Positions 1-7,353 of a stretch of DNA of 8,990 nt are shown here, in pieces. The notes beneath the pieces are model-generated. The model was given only the letters and a program-made list of their open reading frames with translations, did not search any database and had not been told where the DNA came from. The first letter of the stretch is position 1. Each line of letters begins with the position of its first letter. Source of the DNA: Myxococcales bacterium UBA1203 (GTDB lineage Bacteria > Myxococcota > Myxococcia > Myxococcales > UBA5297); the NCBI GenBank assembly GCA_002309695.1, contig DBXV01000021.1:85320-94309 (forward strand), read 5' to 3'. Both the position numbers and the translations under genes were made by a program.

Positions 1-1450
1 CCCGCCGATTCCCAGACGCAGCCGGCTGCGGCGTATCAGCCACTGCCCTGCCCGCCGCCACCGCGGACAGCGCCTCCAGCGAATGAGATTTACGGTCCGC
101 GGAAGCCAGGTAGCTCAGCAGCTCCGCATCCTCCACGGGGCCTTCCAGCGAAAGGCCGGACCGACCCAGCCACAGGTGCATCCTCTTCAGGCCGTGCAGC
201 GTTTTGCGGACCGATGCCGACTGAAACAGAGGCCGCATCACTTCCAGAACGTCCCGCTCCGTCAGCTGACGCGGCGCCCCCAGATAGCCGTGGCCAGTGG
301 GCACATAGCAGCGCCTGGGCGGCGAACCGGCAGAAGCGGCGGGCGAAAAAGCGACGCCCAGAAGACGGGAACGGCGGGCATCCGCACCATCAAAAACGGG
401 AAGAACTGTCATGCCGCCGGAGGCCTGCACCTCCGCAGCTGCGGCTTCCAGCGCGCTCCTCGACAGCAAAATCTCCGCGGGCACAAAGGCTTCAGCAGCA
501 GAACCGCAGGGCACGGAATCATCGGATGCGTCACTGTCATCGCCTTCGCCCGCATCCAGCGAGAGGTCCGCAACCAGCTTGTAAAATTCGAGTGCCTTCA
601 GCTTGGCGCGCAGCTTTTTCGCGCAGGGCCGGCGCCGAGCGAAGCGCTCCTCGTCAAAGGTAATGGGCAGCTCCGACTGCAGCGTCACCAGCCGCAGCGC
701 ACGGGAAACCTGCTCCCGATGCGACTCAAGTTCCGCGGCGATGCTTTTGGCCGAGCGAATGCCCGAGCCGGGGATCTCGGCCAGATGGTCATAAATGCCG
801 TCGATGCCGCCGTATCTGCCGATGAGCTGAGCCGCCGTCTTGGGCCCAATCTTGGGAACCCCCGGAACATTGTCTGACGCGTCACCCACCAGAGCGAGGT
901 AATCCGTCACATGACAGGGAGGAACGCCCAGCTTCTCTTCGACCTCTGGAGCTCTGTAGCGCCGCTCCTTCATGGGGTCGTAAATCTGCACGGCGTCACC
1001 CACCAGCTGCATCAGGTCCTTGTCGCCGGTGATGATGGTCGCTTCGACCCCTTGAGATACGGCCTGCCGCACCAGCGTGGCGATGACATCGTCCGCCTCA
1101 TAACCGGCAAACTCCGCCACGGGGATGTCAAAGGCCTCCACAATCTCCCGCACGATGGAGAACTGCGCTTTGAGGTCCTCGGGAGCAGGCGGCCGATTCG
1201 CCTTGTACTGCGCGTCGATGGCCTGCCTGAACTCGCGGGAATCCTTGTCCATGGCCACAGCAATCATGCTCTCGGGATACGCCCGCAGCGTCTTGAGCAG
1301 CATGAGTGTGAAACCATAGGCCGCGCCGACGGGCAGTCCCGCCTTCGTGGTCAAAGGCGGCAGTGCGTAATAGGCCCGAAAGACACAGGCGCTTCCGTCA
1401 ATGAGAACAATTTTTTTGCGCACAGCAGCACTCTTTCCCGCGTCCGTCAT
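1..1450 (-). CDS. polA: DNA polymerase I, N-terminal part (5' nuclease and proofreading-fold domains), runs off the left edge
   Basis: DNA polymerase I removes RNA primers and fills gaps in replication and excision repair. I translated the open frame by hand: 483 codons lie in the window and the polymerase domain is outside it. The start is the ATG at 1450-1448, preceded by AAGGGG with good spacing; the frame upstream soon meets a stop and has no better start. The 5' nuclease domain covers about residues 12-300: IDGSA near residue 17, EADDVIAT, TGDKDLMQLV around 141-150, and the helix-hairpin-helix signature GDASDNVPGVPKIGPKTAA at 189-207. Residues from about 325 match the 3'-5' exonuclease fold, but the metal-binding residues look lost. 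FDGAD (353-357) stands where FDTET is expected, and KRM (422-424) stands where KYD is expected. It lies downstream of a strong terminator, so it is probably transcribed separately from the pilus genes. It looks distinctly G+C-rich. The polA assignment is secure; loss of proofreading is inferred. Confidence 0.96.
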   Translation of the reverse strand, partial: MTDAGKSAAVRKKIVLIDGSACVFRAYYALPPLTTKAGLPVGAAYGFTLMLLKTLRAYPESMIAVAMDKDSREFRQAIDAQYKANRPPAPEDLKAQFSIVREIVEAFDIPVAEFAGYEADDVIATLVRQAVSQGVEATIITGDKDLMQLVGDAVQIYDPMKERRYRAPEVEEKLGVPPCHVTDYLALVGDASDNVPGVPKIGPKTAAQLIGRYGGIDGIYDHLAEIPGSGIRSAKSIAAELESHREQVSRALRLVTLQSELPITFDEERFARRRPCAKKLRAKLKALEFYKLVADLSLDAGEGDDSDASDDSVPCGSAAEAFVPAEILLSRSALEAAAAEVQASGGMTVLPVFDGADARRSRLLGVAFSPAASAGSPPRRCYVPTGHGYLGAPRQLTERDVLEVMRPLFQSASVRKTLHGLKRMHLWLGRSGLSLEGPVEDAELLSYLASADRKSHSLEALSAVAAGRAVADTPQPAASGNRR

Positions 1451-1551
1451 CGAGTTCCCCTTCGCCAGTTTGAACAGGTTGAAGACATCCGGCAGTCCGG
1501 CCCGCAGGCATCAAATTAAGGCCGCGCGGCGCATTCATTTGTCTGTTCCCC

Positions 1552-1591
1552 ATATATAAAAAAGCCCGCGGAACATTGGCTTCCGCGGGCT
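1552..1591 (-). terminator. Strong intrinsic terminator after the double-FHA gene
   Basis: A perfect 11-bp inverted repeat (1563-1573 with 1581-1591, arm AGCCCGCGGAA) encloses a 7-nt loop. On the minus strand it is followed directly by six T residues and an AT-rich stretch (1552-1563). It lies about 40 nt after the stop codon of the double-FHA gene. The plus-strand side has no T-run, so it acts in one direction. It separates the pilus module from polA. The rest of the 1451-1631 gap shows no promoter that I can support. Confidence 0.9.
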
Positions 1592-1631
1592 CATTAAAAC
1601 AAACAAATTAATCAATTAAGCTACGGCGATT

Positions 1632-3749
1632 TTACCGGCAGTTATATTCATCCAGCATATCCATCGCCCGCTTATTGACGCCGCTCTTGGGAATAGTGAT
1701 GTCCACCGCCAGCTGCGCATTGTCACATCCCGGATCGCGCAGCAATTTGTTGGCAATCGTCTCCAACTTGGCGATTTTTTCCAGCAAATCCCTGTTTTTG
1801 GCGTCATAGCGGTAGCCTTTATAATATAACTTAAACGCCTCTGCATAATGCTCTTTATTAAATTTATCCTCGCCCTGATCGAAATAAATTTTGGCGAGCT
1901 GCGATTTCATTTCGCGAACCAGAGAACTCTCAATGCCCTTGGGCAAAATCTGCTGTTCAGCTTCAAAGGCATCATTCCAGAAAGATTCAGCACGGCCAGG
2001 ATCGCTCCGGAGAATACCCTCCTGACCGCTCGTATAACGGCCGTCGATGACCTCCAGCTTCAGAATTAAATCATCCACCTTCGCATCAAAAGCTCTCGGA
2101 TTTTTTGCTTTGGCGCGCTTCAGGTCATCCGCCGTTTTTTTGGGACGCCCCTGCTTGTAATAATCAACAATCAGCTCGGCCACTACTTTATTGGAATAAT
2201 GCTTCCGAATGGTGTCTTCGATGTTGGACGCATCATAGACCACGCGCGTTCCAAAGATGCTGTACTTGTCCGGACAGACAAAGGTGGCATCCGCTTTCGT
2301 CTTCTTGGCGGACTCGGCAAAATTCTTCAAAATTGTCTTGTCGTTGTCCGGCTCGGTATTGCAGATTAATTCGCGGTAACGCTTACAGGCGTCATAGGCC
2401 TGCTGATAATAGCGCGACTTAAATTCCGTCAGGCATTGCGTCCGCATTCGCTTGGCCAAACGCTCTGAGGTCTCCTTAAAAATCAAACGCGCGGAGGTGA
2501 AGGCCGCCGAATCAGGCTCAATTTGCAGCAATAAATCGATGGCAGCTTCATCCTGCGAGGTAGAGGCCTTCAGCTTTGCCTGATCGATAATTTCAGCAAA
2601 GCGAACTTCCTTTTCTGCCATCCGCTTCAAAGCCCGCGCTTCTGTCAGAGAGGGATCCAGTTCCAGCACCCTTCCGCAAACGGCAACAGCCTCTTTGAAA
2701 TTCAGCTGTTCGCCTTCAATATCCGACAAGGCCTTACATCGCCCCAGAAGCCGAAGCGGGTCCACATTGTCATCATTTCGATCGGCGCCCGACATTGTTT
2801 TCGGCTTCATCACCGGATCCGGCTCTACATATTCCTCTTCCTCGGAGAAAACTGCCGAGCCAACGACGCCCACAAGGACGAGGCCAACAACAGCGCCGAG
2901 CACAATTTTTATCTTGCTGGTTCCGCCCCCTGCCGCTTCCCGAAGAGCTCCAGGCCCGGTGTACTGAAATACATAATCTCCCATGGTAATTTCATCACCC
3001 GGGCAAAGCTGCATTTCAGTAATCGCCTCACCATTGACCTTGGTCCCTCCGGAACTGCCTAAATCAAAAATACTGTAAGAAGAACCGACCTTATAAATCT
3101 CTGCATGCTTCTTCGCGATGGACTTATCGTTCAGAATAATGTCGGCGGGCGCGCAGCGCCCAACGACTAGGCGCGCCTTAGCGGTCAAATCAAATGTCTC
3201 TCCCTCCGCCGGGCCGGAGAGACATTTCAGCTTGCCGCGCGAACTTGCCTTGACTGTCCTAGAAGGACGTGCAACGACCGCCCGGGAAGAATTCCGAGAA
3301 GGGCTGCGTCGGGAAGATGGTGCAGCCAATTCTTCTCCATCTCCATCGTCCCTGTCCCTGCTGCGGCTGCGAGAACTCCTTCGAGAAATCGCCTGTTCTT
3401 GCGGCTGATCACGAACAGCTAAAGCCTGTTCTGCTTCAGCGCGTCCTCCCTTGGGGGCAGACGGGTCCTCAAGCTGAATGCGCGTTTTGCCAATGTTAAT
3501 TTCGCTCTCGGGCGTGACCGCCGTCGGCTTATCAATGTTCTTTCCATTGACCTGAACACCATTGGCACTGCCCAAATCCTCGACATACGCTTGGCCGTCA
3601 TCACCAATAAAAAAGCGGCAATGCTTCCGCGACACGCCCTGATCGCTCAAAACAACATCATTGTTGCTCGTCCGACCGACAGACAATTCAGAACTCAGCT
3701 CAACCGTGCGAGAATCCTGCTCACCAAAAAATGTCAGGGTATAGGCCAT
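1632..3749 (-). CDS. Double-FHA, single-TM protein with TPR-like periplasmic domain; putative scaffold of the Tad-type machine
   Basis: This is a 705-residue protein. FHA1 spans about residues 5-95 and has the full phosphothreonine-binding set: G25-R26, S40xxH43, N63-G64 and N68-G69. An Arg/Ser-rich linker (about 115-172) follows. FHA2 (about 173-265) keeps G197-R198, H215 and N239-G240, but has Ala212 where Ser is expected and Gly234 where Asn is expected. A hydrophobic segment at 282-301 is a single membrane span, basic on the N side and followed by EEEE, so the FHA domains should be cytoplasmic and the tail periplasmic. The tail (303-705) is helical with TPR-like stretches and eight cysteines, which suits disulfide bonding outside the cytoplasm. 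The ATG at 3749 has only a weak purine-rich ribosome site. The gene follows cpaF by 113 bp with a probable terminator between them. Its role is inferred: an inner-membrane adaptor linking the FHA-ATPase to the envelope. I know no established name for it. Confidence 0.9.
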   Translation of the reverse strand: MAYTLTFFGEQDSRTVELSSELSVGRTSNNDVVLSDQGVSRKHCRFFIGDDGQAYVEDLGSANGVQVNGKNIDKPTAVTPESEINIGKTRIQLEDPSAPKGGRAEAEQALAVRDQPQEQAISRRSSRSRSRDRDDGDGEELAAPSSRRSPSRNSSRAVVARPSRTVKASSRGKLKCLSGPAEGETFDLTAKARLVVGRCAPADIILNDKSIAKKHAEIYKVGSSYSIFDLGSSGGTKVNGEAITEMQLCPGDEITMGDYVFQYTGPGALREAAGGGTSKIKIVLGAVVGLVLVGVVGSAVFSEEEEYVEPDPVMKPKTMSGADRNDDNVDPLRLLGRCKALSDIEGEQLNFKEAVAVCGRVLELDPSLTEARALKRMAEKEVRFAEIIDQAKLKASTSQDEAAIDLLLQIEPDSAAFTSARLIFKETSERLAKRMRTQCLTEFKSRYYQQAYDACKRYRELICNTEPDNDKTILKNFAESAKKTKADATFVCPDKYSIFGTRVVYDASNIEDTIRKHYSNKVVAELIVDYYKQGRPKKTADDLKRAKAKNPRAFDAKVDDLILKLEVIDGRYTSGQEGILRSDPGRAESFWNDAFEAEQQILPKGIESSLVREMKSQLAKIYFDQGEDKFNKEHYAEAFKLYYKGYRYDAKNRDLLEKIAKLETIANKLLRDPGCDNAQLAVDITIPKSGVNKRAMDMLDEYNCR

Positions 3750-3781
3750 TGCTCTGCACTCTTTTGTCGTGAGGATTGTTC

Positions 3782-3815
3782 AAAAAAAGCAGCCGTTTAT
3801 TCCGTCGCCGGCCGC
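3782..3815 (-). terminator. Probable intrinsic terminator or attenuator between cpaF and the double-FHA gene
   Basis: Read on the minus strand, GCGGCCG (3815-3809) can pair with CGGCTGC (3795-3789) in a 7-bp stem that includes one G-U pair, with a 13-nt loop. Seven T residues (3788-3782) follow. It sits 47 nt after the cpaF stop and its T-run ends 32 nt before the ATG of the next gene. The loop is long, so it may be weak or partial. No good promoter is visible between it and the downstream gene. Confidence 0.55.
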
Positions 3816-3844
3816 GCGCGAGGCACGTATCTCCGCAAAGAAAT

Positions 3845-3858
3845 CCCCCCCAAAAAAA
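3845..3858. repeat. Homopolymer junction C7A7 between cpaF and the double-FHA gene
   Basis: Seven C residues (3845-3851) are followed directly by seven A residues (3852-3858). On the transcribed minus strand this reads T7G7, a few bases after the cpaF stop codon. It lies outside any coding frame. Such tracts are prone to slippage and to sequencing error. Confidence 0.7.
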
Positions 3859-3862
3859 CAAC

Positions 3863-5710
3863 TTACTCCTCACGGAAGATGCCCATGTTCACAGGAACGC
3901 CTTTTCGCTGCAAATCGTCATAGAATTTCGGAATAAAGCCCGTCGCGACAAAACGGCCTCGCACCTTATTATTCTCGTCAAAGCCTTCCTGTTTAAACAT
4001 AAAAATTTCCTGCATGGTAACCACATCCACCTCCATGCCAGTCAGCTCTGACAGATAGGTGATGCGGCGGCTTCCGTCACTGAAGCGCGTCTGCTGGAAA
4101 AGCATGTGGACAGCCGATGCAATCTGCTCACGAATCGCCTTCAGAGGGAGGTCCATGCCCGCCATCATACACATGGTCTCCATTCGGGCGCAGGCATCGC
4201 GCGGCGTATTGGCATGCAGGGTCGTCAAAGAACCATCGTGACCGGTATTCATCGCCTGGAGCATGTCCAAGGTTTCACCGCCGCGGCATTCTCCAACGAC
4301 AATCCTATCCGGACGCATACGCAGGCAGTTCTTGACCAAATCACGAATCGTAATCTGACCTTTGCCTTCAAGGTTGGGCGGACGCGATTCCAGCTGAACC
4401 CAGTGATCCTGACACAGCTGAAGCTCAGCGGCGTCTTCGACCGTCACAATGCGCTCCGTCTCGGGAATAAAGTTCGAGACAATGTTCAGCGTCGTTGTTT
4501 TGCCGGAACCCGTGCCTCCCGCAATAACGATATTGCGCCGCGAAAGCACGCACATCTCCATAAATTCGGCCATCTGCGGCGTAACCGTCTTAAACTTAAT
4601 CAAATCCTGAATTTTCAATTTTTCTTTCTTAAACTTTCGGATGGTGATGCTGGGGCCCTTCAAGGCCAGAGGCGGAATAATGGCGTTCACACGGCTGCCA
4701 TCCTTCAAGCGCGCGTCCACCAATGGCGAAGACTCATCGATGCGCCGGCCAATGGGGGCCACAATGCGCTCTATCACTCCCAAAACCGCCTGATTTGATG
4801 AAAATGTTTTGTCCGATAAGGTCAGTTTTCCTTTGCGTTCCACATAAATCTGCGTGGCGTGATTGACCATGATTTCCGAAATGTCATCGTCGGCCAGCAG
4901 AACCTCAAGCGGCCCCAGTCCCAGCGCCTCGTTCAAAACATCCGTAACCAGCTGATCACGGTCAATATCATCATCAAGCTCGCCATCGACCTCCATTTGG
5001 TCGATAATATCAGTAATAGCTTTTTCTGTCTTCCCCCACAATTCCTCGTCGCCGAGCTTATCAATATCCATGCGCCGCAGGTCTAAGTAATCAATCAGAC
5101 GGTCATGAATATCTTTCGCCAGCTTATTATATTTTGCGACCGCAGGATCAACCTTCGCCCCGGAATCGCGGGCCTGCATAATTTGACGCTTCGGACGACG
5201 CTCATTTTGCGAACGGTCGTCACCGTCGCTCATCGCCTGAGGCCGCTTGGCTAAAGGAGCGCGGCGAGGCTCATCTTCTTCATCGTCATACTCATCATCA
5301 TAATCATCTTCTTCGTCATCGTATTCTTCTTCGTCGTCGTAATCCCCCCCTTCCTCATCATCATATTCCTCATCATCATACCCATCGTCATCATATTCTT
5401 CATCCTGATCTGCTTCTTCATCGACAAATTCGGCATTCAGTGTATAATCACCAATAACAATTTTATCGGTGGGACGCACAATTTGCGGCGCAGAAATACG
5501 CTGCCCATTGACGAAGGTTCCATTCGTTGAACGCATGTCGATGACAACAATACGTCCGTTCTTATTAACAATTTTGCAATGATTTTTGCTGACATTCCCC
5601 TTGGCTAAAACGATATCGTTCCCCTGAATACGCCCGATATTTACTTCATCCTTATCAAAATCCTGCGTATTGCTCGAGCCGCCTTTTTCCGTAATGGCAA
5701 CAGAAATCAT
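3863..5710 (-). CDS. cpaF: FHA-CpaF fusion: Tad/type II secretion-family ATPase with N-terminal FHA domain
   Basis: CpaF (TadA) is the hexameric cytoplasmic ATPase that powers Flp/Tad pilus assembly and retraction. This 615-residue version has three parts. An N-terminal FHA domain (about 3-95) has an intact phosphothreonine site: G26-R27, S41xxH44, N63-G64 and N68-G69. A very acidic linker (97-147) is built from repeats of the type YDDEE. The ATPase (about 190-610) includes the N-domain motif DDDISEIMVN (274-283), a Walker A GGTGSGKTTT (398-407, Lys404), a Walker B RIVVGE (469-474, Glu474) and the His box TTLHAN with His499. All ATPase motifs appear intact. The ATG at 5710 has an AAAGGA ribosome site 7 nt upstream. 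A strong terminator lies only 29 nt before this start, so the gene is probably expressed by read-through or by a promoter I could not identify. The ATPase call is secure; FHA control of its activity or docking is inferred. Confidence 0.96.
   Translation of the reverse strand: MISVAITEKGGSSNTQDFDKDEVNIGRIQGNDIVLAKGNVSKNHCKIVNKNGRIVVIDMRSTNGTFVNGQRISAPQIVRPTDKIVIGDYTLNAEFVDEEADQDEEYDDDGYDDEEYDDEEGGDYDDEEEYDDEEDDYDDEYDDEEDEPRRAPLAKRPQAMSDGDDRSQNERRPKRQIMQARDSGAKVDPAVAKYNKLAKDIHDRLIDYLDLRRMDIDKLGDEELWGKTEKAITDIIDQMEVDGELDDDIDRDQLVTDVLNEALGLGPLEVLLADDDISEIMVNHATQIYVERKGKLTLSDKTFSSNQAVLGVIERIVAPIGRRIDESSPLVDARLKDGSRVNAIIPPLALKGPSITIRKFKKEKLKIQDLIKFKTVTPQMAEFMEMCVLSRRNIVIAGGTGSGKTTTLNIVSNFIPETERIVTVEDAAELQLCQDHWVQLESRPPNLEGKGQITIRDLVKNCLRMRPDRIVVGECRGGETLDMLQAMNTGHDGSLTTLHANTPRDACARMETMCMMAGMDLPLKAIREQIASAVHMLFQQTRFSDGSRRITYLSELTGMEVDVVTMQEIFMFKQEGFDENNKVRGRFVATGFIPKFYDDLQRKGVPVNMGIFREE
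5270..5422 (-). repeat. Low-complexity acidic repeat region inside cpaF (YDDEE-type units)
   Basis: This stretch encodes residues 97-147 of the FHA-CpaF protein, almost entirely Asp, Glu and Tyr with a few Gly. The unit YDDE, followed by D, E or G residues, recurs about six times. The DNA is a degenerate run of cat/ttc/tcg triplets on the plus strand. It is in frame, so unit gain or loss would change linker length without breaking the gene. Confidence 0.85.
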
Positions 5711-5738
5711 TCGCTATTCCTTTAGGGCAAAACAACAC

Positions 5739-5789
5739 AAAAAAAATAAAGGATCCGGAATACCATGCTTAGATGATACTCCGGACTCC
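5739..5789 (-). terminator. Intrinsic terminator after cpaC, just upstream of cpaF
   Basis: On the minus strand a long stem forms between 5789-5773 and 5766-5751. It contains TCCGGA pairing with TCCGGA, flanking GGA/TCC pairs, one bulged G and two G-U pairs, around a short loop. It is followed by TTTATTTTTTTT (5750-5739). It lies 39 nt after the cpaC stop codon and its T-run ends 28 nt before the cpaF ATG. The structure is typical of an efficient rho-independent terminator, so it should limit transcription into cpaF unless it is overcome. Confidence 0.85.
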
Positions 5790-5827
5790 TTGGAAATACA
5801 CTGATTCTGCTTGCTACAACACACTAA

Positions 5828-7261
5828 TCAGTCGAAGATGCTGTAGGCAACCTCATCGCGGGCCTGTTTGTAACGCTGTTTCATATCATCCAATAGACGA
5901 CGAATTCTCTCCGTCTCTGGATTAACAATACGCGGCGTCACGAAAATGAGAAGCTCTTTCTTACTTCCCTCGCTGGAACGACTCTTAAACAGCTCACCTA
6001 AAATGGGAATATGCCCCAACGCGGGCGTCTTGGTTACGGTCTTCTGCTCGTTGTGATGGAAAATACCGCCGAGCACTATGGTTTCACCATGACGCACCGT
6101 CACAGTCGTCGATACCTCACGCATAATAGTTCCAGGCATGCCATTGACCGCCACGGACAAGTCCATTTCAGAAGCTTCTGCCTTGATATCCATGCGAATA
6201 TTACCATGGCGATCTGCAGTTGGTGTCACATCGAGTTTAATTCCATACGGTTTAAACTCAACCGACGATGAATTTGGGGTCACAATCTGAACAGGGAATT
6301 CGCCGCCGGAATGAAACTTAGCCGTCTTACCCGAGGCACAAACAAGCTTAGGCTGCGCAAGCATACGCCCATAACCATCGCTAAACTTAAATTGAAATGA
6401 ATAATTACTTTCGGCAGAACTGGTTAAACTTATAGTTCCTTGCGCTGGCAAAGACGGCTTGAATTGTTTATCTAAATTTAAACTTGCGCTGACATTTCCT
6501 GTAATATCTAATGGCCAGTTAATCCCTATAACGTCACTATTGGAGCGACGGATTTCAACAAATTGGACCTCTGTGAGAATCATTCGGGCGATACCAACTA
6601 CCACTAAATTTTCAACGTCTTTCTCACCAATAGCATTAGTAATCTTCAATGCCTTTTGCACATCCTCCTCTGATTCAGCAGAACCTTCGAGGAAAATCTG
6701 CGTTCCAACCACAGTCGCTTGGACATTTTTTAGTCCAGCCCTTTGCAACGCAGCGTTCAAATTGTTAGCCACTAATTTCTTGGCGTTAGGGGCATACTTC
6801 ACAAAGCTCTGCACAGTTCCATGATAAATTTGACAAATTTCGTCGACACGTTCTTTATCATCGGTCGTATAGGCGTAACCATCTAAATAGATTCTATCGC
6901 CAACCATGCGAACCGAGATACCCTCGCGATCCCCTAAAAGACGCTTAATTTCTTCAATAATTTCATTAGGATCTTTGTGGCGGACATTAATCATAAAGTT
7001 AAGCCGGGAACCGTTTGATTTCCACAGAAGGAGCGTCGTTCGGCCCTCAGTCTTTCCAACAATTAAAACTTGGCTTGTCCCCAGAACTTTCACGTCCGCA
7101 ATGGAAGTATCACCGATTGCGATTCGTGCAATTCCCGGGATATTCAAAACCTTTTGAGTACCAACGCCAATCGCAACAGCCTGTTCTTCCTGAGCGTATG
7201 CTGTCCCTAACAGCATAAAAATAAACGCAAAGACCATTGCGACACGAACTTTATTTGCCAT
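5828..7261 (-). CDS. cpaC: Tad/Flp pilus outer-membrane secretin
   Basis: CpaC (RcpA) forms the outer-membrane channel for the Flp pilus or secreted substrate. I place the start at the ATG at 7261 (477 residues). It has AAAAGGA about 7 nt upstream and begins a clear signal peptide: MANKVRV, a hydrophobic core, then AYA with cleavage after Ala23. A 13-residue extension from a TTG at 7300 is possible, but it would bury the signal peptide and has no ribosome site. Residues 27-95 match the pilus-formation N-terminal domain of secretins. Residues 105-150 and 165-223 resemble two BON-like modules. The secretin core runs from about 226 to 447, with GHIPILGELF at 416-425 and the closing VTPRIV at 441-446. 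The C-terminal tail is charged, and no lipobox is present. A 92-bp gap separates it from cpaA; no terminator or clear promoter is seen there, so both probably share the promoter near 7970. Confidence 0.95.
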   Translation of the reverse strand: MANKVRVAMVFAFIFMLLGTAYAQEEQAVAIGVGTQKVLNIPGIARIAIGDTSIADVKVLGTSQVLIVGKTEGRTTLLLWKSNGSRLNFMINVRHKDPNEIIEEIKRLLGDREGISVRMVGDRIYLDGYAYTTDDKERVDEICQIYHGTVQSFVKYAPNAKKLVANNLNAALQRAGLKNVQATVVGTQIFLEGSAESEEDVQKALKITNAIGEKDVENLVVVGIARMILTEVQFVEIRRSNSDVIGINWPLDITGNVSASLNLDKQFKPSLPAQGTISLTSSAESNYSFQFKFSDGYGRMLAQPKLVCASGKTAKFHSGGEFPVQIVTPNSSSVEFKPYGIKLDVTPTADRHGNIRMDIKAEASEMDLSVAVNGMPGTIMREVSTTVTVRHGETIVLGGIFHHNEQKTVTKTPALGHIPILGELFKSRSSEGSKKELLIFVTPRIVNPETERIRRLLDDMKQRYKQARDEVAYSIFD

Positions 7262-7353
7262 CGTTTTTTCCTTTTCAGCTCTTGGATTTTCTCGGGTCAA
7301 ACGACTTAAATCATCTGCTTCTCAACAAAAACTCTTCCATCCCAAAGTCTTAC

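Noticed and set aside
83..877. Long plus-strand open frame of 264 codons
   Set aside because: It lies opposite the polA frame, whose translation matches the 5' nuclease and exonuclease domains. The plus-strand product has no recognisable domain and owes its length to high G+C.
911..1519. Plus-strand open frame of 202 codons
   Set aside because: It is antisense to the most conserved part of polA and has no recognisable motif.
4106..4798. Plus-strand open frame of 230 codons
   Set aside because: It is antisense to the CpaF ATPase core with its Walker motifs, so it is a shadow.
7262..7300. Longer cpaC starting at a TTG codon at 7300
   Set aside because: It adds a charged 13-residue stretch before a typical signal peptide and has no ribosome site. 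The ATG at 7261 has AAAAGGA at good spacing.
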